A stretch of DNA of 64,000 bases from Acinetobacter pittii ANC 4050 (GTDB taxonomy: Bacteria; Pseudomonadota; Gammaproteobacteria; Pseudomonadales; Moraxellaceae): contig NZ_KB976987.1 of assembly GCF_000399685.1 (NCBI RefSeq), positions 2,681,954 to 2,745,953 on the forward strand, read 5' to 3'. The position numbers and the translations under genes were made by a program. The notes below the pieces were generated by a model, which worked only from the letters and a program-made list of their open reading frames with translations, had not been told where the DNA came from and did not search any database. This document shows, in pieces, positions 37,721 to 48,054 of the stretch (position 1 is the first letter of the stretch; the number at the start of each line of letters is the position of its first letter).

Positions 37721-39205
37721 CTAGTTAAACCATGATTCGCGAGCTTTCATGATCAATTGACCTGCTTTTTCATGACCAAGACCTTCAATATCAGAGATAT
37801 CGTCAGTAGCCTGATCTGCCAAATCGTCGACAGTAATAATACCGCGAGCGGCAAGCGAGTAAGCGATCTCAGAAGTCATGCCTTCCATAGTGAGAAGGTC
37901 TGCGCTCGGTTCTTGAATATTTTCTTGCTGTTTCAAAGCATCAGTAAGGGCTGCTTCTTTTGCACGACTTTGCAATAACTCAACCAATTCAGCATCAAGC
38001 TCAATTTCGTCAAAAGTTTCAGCAGGAACATAAGCAATCTCTTCTAAAGAAGTGAAGCCCATTTCCACCAATGCCATTGCTAAATCTTCTTCAATATCGA
38101 GACGTGATACAAACATGTCGAGATATTGCTGAGCTTCATTTTGCTGACGAGCACGATACTCTTCTTCAAGCATCATGTCGAGTTTGTAGCCAGTTAAATC
38201 AGAAGCTAAGCGAACGTTTTGACCTTGAGAGCCAATCGCGCGAGCTAATTGATCGCTGGTTGCAAAAATAATGTCGGCACTTCTTGCATCTTCATCAAGC
38301 ACGATGCCTGAAACATCCGCTGGTTCTAATGCACTAGCAATGTATTGAGCCGGATCATCAGACCAGACCACTACATCAATACGTTCACCATTCAACTCTT
38401 GTTGTACAGCTTGAATACGCGTACCACGCATACCAATACATGCACCTACAGGGTCAATACGGTGATCATTTGTTTTCACTGCAATTTTAGCACGAACGCC
38501 CGGTTGACGTGCCGCTGCTTTAATTTCAATAATTTCTTCAGAAATTTCAGGAATTTCTTTTTTCATTAAAGCGATTAACATTTCAGGCTTAGCGCGTGAT
38601 AACAACAATTGAGCGCCACGACCTTCACGGTTAACGTTATATAAAATAGCGTTTACACGTTGTTTTGGACGAAGAATTTCTTTTGGAATCATCTCTTCGC
38701 GTGCAAGATAAGCTTCTGCGTTGTCGCCTAAGTCGATAATGAAGCCATCTTTGGTTTGTTTTTTCACTTCACCGTAAATTAACTCACCCACTTTAGACTC
38801 GTATGCATCAGCAACTAAAGCACGCTCAGCTTCACGAATTTTTTGTACGATAACTTGCTTGGCAATTTGTGCAGCGATACGACCAAACTCAATAGATTCT
38901 ACTTCGAGTTCACGTATATCACCAATTGACCATTTAGCTGGATCAACGTCAGAAATTGCATCTTGGCAAGCTGGCATTTCATGATCTTCATCTGCGACCA
39001 CAGTCCATTGACGGAATGTACGGTAATCACCAGTTTTACGATCAATTTCTACACGAAGCTGAGCTTCTTCAGCATGCGTACCTTCGTAAAATCTTTTCTT
39101 CGTTGCAGCAACTAGAGCTTGTTCTAAAGCCTCGAAGATCGCTTCACGACTAACACCTTTTTCATTACTAACCGTTTCAACAACGGTAAGAATTTCGCGG
39201 CCCAT
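37721..39205 (-). CDS. nusA: Transcription termination/antitermination factor NusA
   Basis: A 494-residue NusA: an N-terminal RNA polymerase-binding domain, an S1 domain (about 135-200), two KH domains (IDPVGACIGMRGTRIQ and the AIGSQGQNVRLASDL segment) and two C-terminal acidic repeats with helix-hairpin-helix character (about 365-494). It modulates pausing, termination and antitermination. Lies between rimP and infB, as is usual in bacteria. Confidence 0.97.
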   Translation of the reverse strand: MGREILTVVETVSNEKGVSREAIFEALEQALVAATKKRFYEGTHAEEAQLRVEIDRKTGDYRTFRQWTVVADEDHEMPACQDAISDVDPAKWSIGDIRELEVESIEFGRIAAQIAKQVIVQKIREAERALVADAYESKVGELIYGEVKKQTKDGFIIDLGDNAEAYLAREEMIPKEILRPKQRVNAILYNVNREGRGAQLLLSRAKPEMLIALMKKEIPEISEEIIEIKAAARQPGVRAKIAVKTNDHRIDPVGACIGMRGTRIQAVQQELNGERIDVVVWSDDPAQYIASALEPADVSGIVLDEDARSADIIFATSDQLARAIGSQGQNVRLASDLTGYKLDMMLEEEYRARQQNEAQQYLDMFVSRLDIEEDLAMALVEMGFTSLEEIAYVPAETFDEIELDAELVELLQSRAKEAALTDALKQQENIQEPSADLLTMEGMTSEIAYSLAARGIITVDDLADQATDDISDIEGLGHEKAGQLIMKARESWFN

Positions 39206-39241
39206 AAGTCACCTACCGATTTCTTATAAAATTTAATAAAT

Positions 39242-39766
39242 TTAATCTTGATAGATCAAGTTTGCTTTATCGATATTGTTGCTGTCGATTACAAGCACGT
39301 GCTTCCCATCAACTTCAACCTGAATTTCTTCATTTTCAAGGTCTACTGCGATAAGTTTTGCTTGAAATTTACGACGGTTTTCTACTGCTGCAATTAGACG
39401 CAAAGCAATTTGTTGTCCGATGTAGCCTTGTAACTGTTCTAGTTGGAAAAAAGGACGATCCCAGCCCGGTGAAGAAACTTCTAATGAATACTCACCTGAA
39501 ATTGGATCATGAACATCCAACATTGCGCCAACTTGTTGTGTTACACGCACACAATCTTGTACACCAATACCACGGCCTTGTTCTACTTCACCATCTTCAT
39601 TAAGTACTGGCTCAGCATCTTCACTCACCGCTTTATCGATATAAATACGCAATAATGAACGTTTACCTTGTGGGAGAAACTCGATCCCCCAAAGGTCGAC
39701 ACCACATGCTTCCACTGCAGGAACAATTAAGTCATGCAATGCTTGGGATTTATTTGATAATTTCAT
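39242..39766 (-). CDS. rimP: Ribosome maturation factor RimP
   Basis: A 174-residue RimP with the typical [20 protein letters not shown] strand region, the [19 protein letters not shown] helix and the [14 protein letters not shown] motif. Needed for 30S assembly. First protein gene of the rimP-nusA-infB-rbfA group, downstream of the tRNAs. Confidence 0.95.
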   Translation of the reverse strand: MKLSNKSQALHDLIVPAVEACGVDLWGIEFLPQGKRSLLRIYIDKAVSEDAEPVLNEDGEVEQGRGIGVQDCVRVTQQVGAMLDVHDPISGEYSLEVSSPGWDRPFFQLEQLQGYIGQQIALRLIAAVENRRKFQAKLIAVDLENEEIQVEVDGKHVLVIDSNNIDKANLIYQD

Positions 39767-39887
39767 TTACTCTCGTCATTCTCGTGCGATTCAATCGGTT
39801 GTTTTAACCGACACAGACCTACTATAGTGAAGCATGACTATTTGACCAATTGATGTCGACACTACACGATAGCGATACGATAACCAA

Positions 39888-39916
39888 TAAAAAAGGGCGT
39901 TAATCGCCCCTATTTA
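39888..39916 (-). terminator. Terminator-like hairpin upstream of rimP
   Basis: GGGCG-TTAAT-CGCCC with an A-run on its left (a T-run on the minus strand). With the neighbouring hairpin it would end transcripts coming from the tRNA genes. Confidence 0.65.
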
Positions 39917-39940
39917 GCACAGAAAACAATAGTCCACTGT

Positions 39941-39972
39941 GCAAAAAGGCCCACCTGTCTGTGAGCCTCTTT
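39941..39972 (-). terminator. Terminator after the tRNA cluster
   Basis: On the minus strand GGCTCAC-AGACAG-GTGGGCC is followed by five T, just 10 bases after the CCA end of the first initiator tRNA gene. Confidence 0.75.
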
Positions 39973-39981
39973 TAAGAAACT

Positions 39982-40058
<77 letters not shown>

Positions 40059-40147
40059 TCAACGTGCAAAAATTATATACAAATATCGAAAAAAGTCAAT
40101 GTAAACTTATCCAATATTAGCTTGATTAAGTTGCACCTTAATCAAAT

Positions 40148-40224
<77 letters not shown>

Positions 40225-40262
40225 TCAATAAACTGCTTGCACTCAACTTTCTGGTTCAAAGT

Positions 40263-40347
40263 TGGTGCGGAAGGGGGGACTTGAACCCCCACGCCCGAAG
40301 GCACTACCACCTCAAGGTAGCGTGTCTACCAATTCCACCACCACCGC
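40263..40347 (-). tRNA. tRNA-Leu (GAG)
   Basis: 85 nt with an encoded CCA, a class II variable arm (GTGCCTTCGGGCGT) and the anticodon loop TTGAGGT, giving anticodon GAG. The secG - tRNA-Leu(GAG) order equals secG-leuU in E. coli. As read, the acceptor stem has a U-U at the fifth pair and a G-U at the sixth. Confidence 0.93.
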
Positions 40348-40403
40348 AGCTTGTGGGACGCATTCTAGTCCTTCCAACTGCAAAAGGAAAGCCTTATTTC
40401 GAA

Positions 40404-40733
40404 TTATTGACTCGATTTTGGTGCATTTGGTGAAGTTTCAGGCGATGTCGTTTGAACAGGTGCTGTAGTTTGTACAGTTTTCAAGCTATATGCATCCGTG
40501 GTCTGTTTTTTTGCAAAAACAGCAAGAGTTAAACTCGTCACGAAGAACAAGGCTGTTAAAACTGCAGTAAGGCGGGTAAGAAAGTTACCTGAACCCGATG
40601 CACCGAATACAGTTGCAGCTCCACCACCGCCGAAAGAAGCGCCAGCATCAGCACCTTTACCGTGTTGCACTAGAATCAAGGCAATCATCAGTACCGCTAA
40701 AATAATATGTACGATCAGTACAAAAGAGTGCAT
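40404..40733 (-). CDS. secG: Protein-export membrane protein SecG
   Basis: A 109-residue SecG: a first membrane helix (about 3-22), the conserved LVQHGKGADAGASFGGGGA loop with FGASGSGNFLTR, a second helix (about 55-72) and a polar Thr/Ser/Pro-rich tail. It is the third subunit of the SecYEG channel. It lies 12 bp after tpiA and upstream of tRNA-Leu. Confidence 0.95.
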   Translation of the reverse strand: MHSFVLIVHIILAVLMIALILVQHGKGADAGASFGGGGAATVFGASGSGNFLTRLTAVLTALFFVTSLTLAVFAKKQTTDAYSLKTVQTTAPVQTTSPETSPNAPKSSQ

Positions 40734-40745
40734 ACCCTATCCTCG

Positions 40746-41549
40746 TTATTTACTTTGTGCAAAGGCTTGTACAATTTGATAAAAAGATGCTGCATTTAGT
40801 GAAGCACCACCTACCAACGCACCATTAATATCTGGACATGCTGCCAATTCGACTGCATTTTCAGCTTTTACACTACCGCCATATAAAATCGCAATGTCTG
40901 AACCCGCTGAGGTAATCTGACTTAAACCTTCACGAATCTTAGCATGCATTGCCTGTGCATCTTGTGGAGAAGCAGTTTTACCTGTTCCAATTGCCCAGAT
41001 TGGCTCATAGGCAATCACAATTTGCTTTTGCCACTGCTCAGCAGTAACTACAGGAGCAATATCACAAATTTGTTGCAATACAACTTGCTCTGCCAAACCT
41101 TGTTCACGTTGTTCGAGGCTTTCACCAACACAATAAATGGCAGTCAAGCCTGCATTTAAAGCATTTTGGAGTTTCGCCTTCAAGATTTCAACGTTGTCAC
41201 CAAAAATATCACGGCGTTCAGAATGACCCACCAATACAAAGTTAATTTGGCTATCTTTTAATAATTCTGCACTGACTTCGCCAGTATAAGCGCCAGTACC
41301 TGCTACACGTGATACGTCTTGTGCAACTGTATATACTGTTCTTGCAGCATCTTGCAATTGTGTTTGTACCATTGCAAGTGCAATAGAAACCGGAGCAACC
41401 CCTACATGACAGTTTTCATCTGCAATTTGGTCTTGTTGCAATAGTTGTTTAAATTCTTCTATAAGTTGTTTGGCATTGGCACGCATTGGGTTCATTTTCC
41501 AGTTGCCAACTACCCAAGGCGTAATCGTCGAACCCGACATACGGCTCAC
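40746..41549 (-). CDS. tpiA: Triosephosphate isomerase
   Basis: A 267-residue TIM barrel. VVGNWKMNP carries the catalytic Lys, GHSERR the catalytic His and [16 protein letters not shown] the catalytic Glu and flexible loop; [11 protein letters not shown] binds phosphate. It interconverts dihydroxyacetone phosphate and glyceraldehyde 3-phosphate. Met4 (41540) is a possible alternative start. Divergent from pilB across 280 bp. Confidence 0.96.
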   Translation of the reverse strand: MSRMSGSTITPWVVGNWKMNPMRANAKQLIEEFKQLLQQDQIADENCHVGVAPVSIALAMVQTQLQDAARTVYTVAQDVSRVAGTGAYTGEVSAELLKDSQINFVLVGHSERRDIFGDNVEILKAKLQNALNAGLTAIYCVGESLEQREQGLAEQVVLQQICDIAPVVTAEQWQKQIVIAYEPIWAIGTGKTASPQDAQAMHAKIREGLSQITSAGSDIAILYGGSVKAENAVELAACPDINGALVGGASLNAASFYQIVQAFAQSK

Positions 41550-41831
41550 CTTTCATCAAAAATGCAGCACATTCTACACGCATTTATACAAATTTCAGAT
41601 ACTTTTCTTTAACGGCTTTACCCATATCTTTTCTACTCATTGAAAACAGTTATAAAAGTTTATTGAATCTAAAGAATCATCTTTCAAAAATTAATGAATA
41701 AAAACTTCGACTAGTTCAAGCTTTGGCGAATGGACCAAGACCAGAGCATCATTTTCTCAGGTAGTAATTTTAGATAACAAAAGTATAATTTTTTATATAC
41801 CAATTATAAACATATGAGCATAGGTAGGCAG

Positions 41832-43544
41832 ATGTCAGTCATACATACATCTCCAAAATTTTCGGGGTTTTTTCGACGATTAGTCGAAGAAAAACATGTG
41901 TCGGCAGCGACCATGCAAACAGCGTTAGATGCAGCAAAAAGAGCTAAACGGGATACGGTTGCGTACCTGATTGAAGAGGTTCATCTCTCCCCTTCTTTAT
42001 TAGCTGAAACTATTTCTATTGAATTTGCTGAACCATATTTTGATCTGGATGTTTACGATACCAGCCAAATTCCTAAAAATTTGGTTGACCAGAAACTGAT
42101 TTTAAAACATCGGGTCTTGCCTCTTATACAAAGAGGGCAGATTTTATATGTCGCGACCAGCAATCCAAGTAACATTGAAGCAATTGATGCGATTCGCTTC
42201 AATAGCAAGCTGATGGTTGAGCCAGTTATTGTCGAGCATCATAAGCTTGAGAAAATTCTGACGCAGCAATTTACCGAAGAAAGCAGTTTCGAGTTTAGTG
42301 ATGAAGAGTTTGATCTTGATGTAGACCTTGAAGCTCCATCATCACAAGAAGAGGAGGAAGAAACATCTCAAGGCGATGAAGCACCTATTGTTAAATATAT
42401 TAATAAATTACTCATAGATGCGATTCGTATGGGAGCTTCAGACTTGCATTTTGAACCCTATGAGAAATCATATCGGGTTCGTTACCGAGTCGATGGTGTA
42501 TTGCGCCAGATTGCAAATCCGCCTTTACAGTTGGCTAACCGTTTAGCTTCACGTTTGAAAGTCATGTCTCAAATGGACATTTCCGAAAAACGGGTGCCTC
42601 AAGATGGTCGTATCAAACTTAAGCTCTCAAAAACCAAAGCAATCGATTTTCGTGTGAACTCACTTCCAACCTTGTTTGGCGAAAAACTGGTTCTGCGTAT
42701 TCTCGATCCATCTAGCGCGATGCTCGGAATTGATGCTTTAGGATATGAAGAAGATCAGAAAGCCCTTTTTTTAGAAGCACTGGATAAACCACAAGGCATG
42801 CTTTTAATTACAGGCCCTACAGGTTCCGGTAAAACAGTATCTTTATATACGGGCTTAAATATTTTAAATACTGAAAGTTCGAATATTTCTACTGCCGAAG
42901 ATCCAGTTGAAATTAACCTTGAAGGAATTAATCAAGTTAACGTCAACCCGAAAGTAGGTCTGACTTTTTCTGCTGCACTTAAATCATTTTTACGTCAAGA
43001 TCCTGACATTATTATGGTCGGCGAGATTCGTGATTTAGAAACGGCTGAAATTGCGATTAAGGCTGCACAAACTGGTCACATGGTCATGTCGACACTGCAT
43101 ACCAATAGTGCTCCAGAAACCCTGACTCGCCTACGCAATATGGGTGTTCCATCCTTTAATATCGCAACATCAGTCAACTTGGTTATTGCACAGCGTTTAG
43201 CACGTCGGCTATGCCCACAGTGTAAAATACCTGCTGACATTCCTAAACAGAGCCTATTAGAAATGGGCTTTACCGAACAAGATCTGACTCATCCCGATTT
43301 TCAAGTTTTCCAGCCTGTCGGTTGTACTGAGTGTCGTGAAGGCTATAAAGGTCGAGTAGGTATTTACGAGGTAATGAAAGTTACACCTGAAATTTCCAAG
43401 ATTATTATGGAAGATGGCAATGCTTTAGAAATCGCTGCTGCTTCTGAAAAACTGGGGTTTAATAATCTGCGTCGTTCAGGATTAAAGAAAGTCATGCAAG
43501 GTGTTACTTCTTTACAGGAAGTCAACCGCGTGACCAGTGAATAA
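41832..43544 (+). CDS. pilB: Type IV pilus assembly (extension) ATPase PilB
   Basis: The ATG at 41832, after AGGTAGG, gives 570 residues; an in-frame ATG at 41814 would add six. There is an N-terminal MshE/GspE domain, then a secretion ATPase domain with Walker A GPTGSGKT, an Asp box, Walker B with DPDIIMVGEIRD and a His box. A tetracysteine zinc site (CPQC and CTEC, about 450-500) is present. PilB powers pilus extension, needed for twitching and DNA uptake. First of pilB-pilC-pilD-coaE; 27 bp to pilC. Confidence 0.95.
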   Translation: MSVIHTSPKFSGFFRRLVEEKHVSAATMQTALDAAKRAKRDTVAYLIEEVHLSPSLLAETISIEFAEPYFDLDVYDTSQIPKNLVDQKLILKHRVLPLIQRGQILYVATSNPSNIEAIDAIRFNSKLMVEPVIVEHHKLEKILTQQFTEESSFEFSDEEFDLDVDLEAPSSQEEEEETSQGDEAPIVKYINKLLIDAIRMGASDLHFEPYEKSYRVRYRVDGVLRQIANPPLQLANRLASRLKVMSQMDISEKRVPQDGRIKLKLSKTKAIDFRVNSLPTLFGEKLVLRILDPSSAMLGIDALGYEEDQKALFLEALDKPQGMLLITGPTGSGKTVSLYTGLNILNTESSNISTAEDPVEINLEGINQVNVNPKVGLTFSAALKSFLRQDPDIIMVGEIRDLETAEIAIKAAQTGHMVMSTLHTNSAPETLTRLRNMGVPSFNIATSVNLVIAQRLARRLCPQCKIPADIPKQSLLEMGFTEQDLTHPDFQVFQPVGCTECREGYKGRVGIYEVMKVTPEISKIIMEDGNALEIAAASEKLGFNNLRRSGLKKVMQGVTSLQEVNRVTSE

Positions 43545-43571
43545 AAGACAATTTAAAAATAAGGATAATTC

Positions 43572-44798
43572 ATGACTGTCAAAAAGGCACAAATGATGCC
43601 GACTTTTGCTTATGAAGGGGTTGACCGTAAGGGCGTAAAAATTAAGGGAGAACTTCCGGCTAAGAATATGGCCTTAGCCAAAGTCACCCTACGCAAACAG
43701 GGGGTAACTGTCCGTAACATTCGGGAAAAGCGTAAAAATATTCTTGAAGGTTTATTCAAGAAGAAAGTATCGACACTCGATATCACGATTTTCACCCGTC
43801 AACTTGCAACAATGATGAAAGCCGGGGTTCCACTGGTACAAGGCTTTGAAATTGTAGCGGAAGGTCTAGAAAACCCAGCTATGCGCGAGGTAGTACTCGG
43901 TATTAAAGGAGAAGTTGAAGGTGGTAGTACCTTTGCTTCAGCTTTAAGAAAGTATCCTCAACACTTCGATAACTTGTTTTGTTCTCTTGTAGAGTCTGGT
44001 GAACAATCTGGTGCACTTGAAACCATGTTAGACCGCGTGGCAATTTACAAAGAAAAAAGTGAATTGCTTAAGCAGAAAATCAAAAAAGCTATGAAATATC
44101 CTGCAACGGTTATTGTAGTTGCTGTGGTTGTTACTATTATTTTGATGGTTAAAGTAGTTCCCGTCTTCCAAGATCTGTTTTCTTCTTTTGGCGCAGATTT
44201 ACCTGCATTCACCCAAATGGTCGTGAATATGTCGAAATGGATGCAGGAATACTGGTTCATTATGATTATTGCGATTGGAGCAATTATTGCTGCATTTCTC
44301 GAAGCTAAAAAGCGTAGTAAAAAGTTTCGTGATGGCTTAGATAAACTTACCCTGAAACTACCTATCTTTGGTGATCTGGTTTATAAGGCGATTATTGCCC
44401 GCTATAGCCGTACTTTAGCCACCACGTTTGCCGCAGGTGTCCCGCTCATTGATGCGCTTGAATCAACTGCCGGTGCTACCAACAATGTTATTTATGAACA
44501 AGCCGTCATGAAAATTCGTGAAGATGTTGCCACAGGCCAACAACTTCAATTTGCAATGCGTGTTTCAAATCGTTTTCCATCGATGGCTATACAAATGGTC
44601 GCAATTGGTGAAGAATCGGGTGCACTAGACAGCATGCTCGATAAAGTGGCCACTTACTATGAAAATGAAGTGGATAATGCCGTTGATGGTTTAACTTCTA
44701 TGATGGAACCTTTAATCATGGCAATTTTAGGGGTGCTCGTAGGCGGTCTAGTGATTGCTATGTATCTTCCAATTTTCCAAATGGGCTCAGTTGTATAA
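43572..44798 (+). CDS. pilC: Type IV pilus inner-membrane platform protein PilC
   Basis: A 408-residue GspF-family protein with two tandem cytoplasmic helical domains. Each has the pattern DITIFTRQLATMMKAGVPL and RYSRTLATTFAAGVPL, respectively. Membrane helices lie near 175-195, 220-240 and 380-400. PilC couples the PilB motor to pilin insertion. Its stop overlaps the pilD start by one base. Confidence 0.96.
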   Translation: MTVKKAQMMPTFAYEGVDRKGVKIKGELPAKNMALAKVTLRKQGVTVRNIREKRKNILEGLFKKKVSTLDITIFTRQLATMMKAGVPLVQGFEIVAEGLENPAMREVVLGIKGEVEGGSTFASALRKYPQHFDNLFCSLVESGEQSGALETMLDRVAIYKEKSELLKQKIKKAMKYPATVIVVAVVVTIILMVKVVPVFQDLFSSFGADLPAFTQMVVNMSKWMQEYWFIMIIAIGAIIAAFLEAKKRSKKFRDGLDKLTLKLPIFGDLVYKAIIARYSRTLATTFAAGVPLIDALESTAGATNNVIYEQAVMKIREDVATGQQLQFAMRVSNRFPSMAIQMVAIGEESGALDSMLDKVATYYENEVDNAVDGLTSMMEPLIMAILGVLVGGLVIAMYLPIFQMGSVV

Positions 44799-45658
44799 TG
44801 CAAGACATCATTGCGTATTTTATTCAAAACTTATCTGCACTCTATATTGCAGTTGCACTCGTGAGCCTATGTATTGGTAGCTTCCTGAATGTGGTGATTT
44901 ATCGCACCCCAAAAATGATGGAACAAGATTGGCAGCAAGAATGTCAAATGTTGCTTAATCCTGAGCAACCCATTATTGAGCATGAAAAACTAACATTAAG
45001 TAAACCTGCTTCATCATGTCCAGAGTGCCATCAACCTATCCGTTGGTATCAAAATATTCCTGTCATAAGCTGGTTGATGTTAAGAGGGAAATGCGGTCAT
45101 TGCCAGCATCCTATTAGCATTCGTTATCCAGCGGTTGAACTACTCACCATGCTATGTTCATTGGTAGTCGTCATGGTGTTTGGCCCAACCCTACAAATGC
45201 TTTGGGGATTAGTCCTGACTTGGGTCCTGATTGCCCTCACCTTTATAGACTTCGATACTCAACTGCTCCCCGACCGTTTTACCTTGCCTTTGGCTGCACT
45301 CGGCTTAGGCATTAACACCTTTAATATTTATACCTCGCCTAACTCGGCTATTTGGGGATATTTAATCGGTTTTTTATGCCTTTGGATTGTTTATTACTTA
45401 TTTAAAGTGATTACAGGCAAAGAAGGTATGGGCTACGGCGACTTTAAATTGCTTGCTGCCTTAGGCGCATGGATGGGGCCATTGATGCTGCCATTAATTG
45501 TGCTATTGTCATCTTTACTAGGTGCAATTATTGGCATCATTTTACTAAAATTGCGCAATGATAATCAGCCCTTTGCTTTTGGGCCCTATATTGCCATTGC
45601 GGGTTGGGTTGCCTTTTTATGGGGTGACCAGATTATGAAAATTTACTTGGGAGGTTAA
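44798..45658 (+). CDS. pilD: Prepilin peptidase / N-methyltransferase PilD
   Basis: A 286-residue aspartyl membrane protease. Two CxxC pairs (CPEC about 70, CGHC about 97) form the zinc site of the cytoplasmic loop. The catalytic aspartates lie in TFIDFDTQLLPD and GMGYGDFKLL. About eight membrane helices follow. It cleaves and N-methylates type IV prepilins and type II pseudopilins. Starts within pilC and ends one base before coaE. Confidence 0.96.
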   Translation: MQDIIAYFIQNLSALYIAVALVSLCIGSFLNVVIYRTPKMMEQDWQQECQMLLNPEQPIIEHEKLTLSKPASSCPECHQPIRWYQNIPVISWLMLRGKCGHCQHPISIRYPAVELLTMLCSLVVVMVFGPTLQMLWGLVLTWVLIALTFIDFDTQLLPDRFTLPLAALGLGINTFNIYTSPNSAIWGYLIGFLCLWIVYYLFKVITGKEGMGYGDFKLLAALGAWMGPLMLPLIVLLSSLLGAIIGIILLKLRNDNQPFAFGPYIAIAGWVAFLWGDQIMKIYLGG

Positions 45659-45659
45659 G

Positions 45660-46256
45660 ATGGCTTTTATTCTGGGAATCACAGGTGGAATTGGCAGTGG
45701 AAAATCTGCAGCAACACAATGGTTTGAGTCCCAAGGAATCCAAGTCGTCGATGCCGACATCGTTGCTCGCGAAGTGGTTGAAAAAGGCCAACCTGCCCTT
45801 CAACAAATTCAACAAACTTTTGGAGATTGGGTGCTTCAATCCGACGGTAATCTAGACCGCCGTGCCCTACGTGAATATATTTTTCAAAATCCTGAAGCAA
45901 GACAGACCCTTGAGAAAATCACACATCCAGCCATTCGCCAATCTATTATTCAACAGCTACAAAACCCTAAAAGCCCGTATGTGATTTTAGTTTCACCCCT
46001 ACTTTTTGAAACCAACCAGCATGAGCTGGTTAACCACACCTTATTAGTTGATGCGAGTGAACAAACTCAAATTCAGCGTGCAAGCCAACGCGATGGGCAA
46101 AACCAAGAACAAATTCAGAAAATTATTGCCGCACAAATGCCACGTGAGCGCAAACGTGAACTTGCCAATGACATTGTGTTTAATGACGGACTACTCGAGC
46201 ATTTATATCAGCAATTAGAGCCTTTACATCAAAGCTATTTGAAACGTACAAACTAA
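45660..46256 (+). CDS. coaE: Dephospho-CoA kinase
   Basis: A 198-residue P-loop kinase: GITGGIGSGKSAA (about 6-18), the DADIVAREVV segment and a CoA-domain lid with RASQRDGQNQEQIQ. It performs the last step of CoA synthesis. The pilD-coaE pairing is classical in gamma-proteobacteria. Its last 4 bp overlap the end of the convergent EamA gene, leaving no room for a terminator between them. Confidence 0.95.
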   Translation: MAFILGITGGIGSGKSAATQWFESQGIQVVDADIVAREVVEKGQPALQQIQQTFGDWVLQSDGNLDRRALREYIFQNPEARQTLEKITHPAIRQSIIQQLQNPKSPYVILVSPLLFETNQHELVNHTLLVDASEQTQIQRASQRDGQNQEQIQKIIAAQMPRERKRELANDIVFNDGLLEHLYQQLEPLHQSYLKRTN

Positions 46257-47167
46257 TCTTGCTTATTTTGCTGCTGAATCTTTTGCGCCAAGCTATCTTG
46301 TCGAAACCAGCGCCAAGGTTGTAAGGCACCAATTCCCATTCCGACCAAGCCCACAACAATCGATGGGCTTAATGACTCGCCAAGTAAAGGGACAGCTAAA
46401 ATGGCAGCAATAAACGGTGCTAAAGTAACAATACTTCCTGTTTTGAAAGCACCAAGTCTTTGGATAGCTGCAACATAGGTTAATGTCGCAATAATCACGA
46501 CAAATACACCGTGGAAAATGCCTTGTATCGCTAGATGAACAGGACTGACTTCCATGAAATGTTTAGGTAAAAATAAAGCATAGATGGGTAAGTAAATAAT
46601 TGCAGACCAAATCGCTACACTTGCCATAGAGTGCCATGCGGAAAGTTTCCACTGTTTAAGTAATACAGTAAAAATGCCCCACCAAATCGCACTAATAAAA
46701 AGAAGTAAATCCCCCACGCCAAAAGCAGAAGCATTACCTTGCAACATTAAAACACTCATGAGAGCCAAGGCAGTGATCATAATGGCTAGACTAATCCATG
46801 TATGTTTATCAAATGGTTGCCTAAATAAAATGTATGCCGCAATTGCAGTACAAATAGGAATACAACCATTTAAAAAAATTGCAGCGTGCGCAGCAGGCGC
46901 GTAGAGAAACGCTGTGTAGACGGTAAGACAATAAATGACCCCGCCAATGAGCGCCAAAATAACGGCGTGCTTACTCCATAAAAAAGCGAGATCTTTCTTA
47001 TAGATCAGAATAGGCATCAAAATTAGGAAAGCAATAGCAAAGCGCAGTGCAGCAATGTCCCAGGCACTGATGTGCCACTGTGCATTTAAACGGGCAAAAA
47101 GTGTAAACCCGCCCCAAATGCACATGGTCACCAATACAAAAAAATAACCTTGCTTACGGGGAGACAT
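46253..47167 (-). CDS. EamA-family (DMT) inner-membrane exporter
   Basis: A 304-residue protein with ten predicted membrane helices in two EamA repeats (for example CIWGGFTLFARLNAQWHISAWDIAALRFAIAF near the start, and a second PFIAAILAVPLLGE near 250). Proteins of the drug/metabolite transporter superfamily export amino acids or metabolites; the substrate is unknown. It stands alone, 36 bp downstream of rlmB on the same strand, and ends inside the coaE stop. Confidence 0.85.
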   Translation of the reverse strand: MSPRKQGYFFVLVTMCIWGGFTLFARLNAQWHISAWDIAALRFAIAFLILMPILIYKKDLAFLWSKHAVILALIGGVIYCLTVYTAFLYAPAAHAAIFLNGCIPICTAIAAYILFRQPFDKHTWISLAIMITALALMSVLMLQGNASAFGVGDLLLFISAIWWGIFTVLLKQWKLSAWHSMASVAIWSAIIYLPIYALFLPKHFMEVSPVHLAIQGIFHGVFVVIIATLTYVAAIQRLGAFKTGSIVTLAPFIAAILAVPLLGESLSPSIVVGLVGMGIGALQPWRWFRQDSLAQKIQQQNKQD

Positions 47168-47202
47168 ATCAAGACTGCTTAGAAACTAGAAAGGCAGCTA
47201 GA

Positions 47203-47952
47203 TTATACCTCAGAACGCTGACGACAAGCCTCATAAAGTGCCATACCCGTTGCCACGCTCACATTGAGGCTTTGTAAATTTCCAGACATCGGAATATAAA
47301 CTTTATGGTCACACTGTGCCTGTGTAATTGGGCGCAAACCTGTATCTTCGGCTCCCATAACAATCACAACTGGGCCCGCGAAATCACATTTTTGAATTGG
47401 CATTGCACTTTCATCAAGCATTGTACCAATCACACGCGTATGAGTCGTTTCTTTGAGATGGGCTAATGTACGAGCCAAGTTTGTGACTTGAATGAATTTA
47501 ACTTTTTCGGCTCCACCCGCTGCAACTTTACGCGCTGTGGGAGTTAAGCTTGCCGAACGATCACGAGGCACAATCACTGCTTGCACGCCCATTGCAGCGG
47601 CTGTACGAATGCAGGCCCCTAAGTTATGCGGGTCTGTCACCTGATCTAATGCCAATAACAATGCATCTGGGGTTTCAGCTAAAATCTGATCTAGATCTTT
47701 TTCATTTAAAGTCGGATGCGGACGTACTGCTGCAACTACACCTTGATGAAATGGTAGACCTGCAAGCTTTTCGAGACTATCACGGCTTGCTTTTTGTACA
47801 CTGATTCCAAAAGGCTCTGCCAATTGCAAAATCTTTTGCAAACGCTGGTCATCCCGTCCTTTTAAAGTAAACAGGGTTAGCACACGTTCCGGCTCAAGTT
47901 CTAACAATGACTCCACTGAATGAACGCCATAATAATATTCCGGTTTTGCCAT
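47203..47952 (-). CDS. rlmB: 23S rRNA (guanosine-2'-O)-methyltransferase RlmB
   Basis: A 249-residue SpoU-family enzyme. An N-terminal L30e-like RNA-binding domain (about 1-80) precedes the knotted SPOUT fold with motif 1 DPHNLGACIRTAAAMG, motif 2 VIVMGAEDTGL and motif 3 IPMSGNLQSLNVSVATGMALYE. It methylates G2251 (E. coli numbering) in the 23S P-loop. A terminator of the preceding ppnP lies just upstream. Confidence 0.93.
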   Translation of the reverse strand: MAKPEYYYGVHSVESLLELEPERVLTLFTLKGRDDQRLQKILQLAEPFGISVQKASRDSLEKLAGLPFHQGVVAAVRPHPTLNEKDLDQILAETPDALLLALDQVTDPHNLGACIRTAAAMGVQAVIVPRDRSASLTPTARKVAAGGAEKVKFIQVTNLARTLAHLKETTHTRVIGTMLDESAMPIQKCDFAGPVVIVMGAEDTGLRPITQAQCDHKVYIPMSGNLQSLNVSVATGMALYEACRQRSEV

Positions 47953-47980
47953 GCATGACCTCTAACAACGTTTGAGCAAA

Positions 47981-48018
47981 AAAATAAAAATCCTGCAAAG
48001 CCAACTTCACAGGATTTC
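47981..48018 (-). terminator. Terminator of ppnP
   Basis: On the minus strand AATCCTG and CAGGATT form the stem of a hairpin with a 14-base loop, followed by a T-rich run; it starts 37 bases after the ppnP stop codon. Confidence 0.6.
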
Positions 48019-48054
48019 TTTGGGCATAGTGTACCCGATTTGAATAGGAATTTC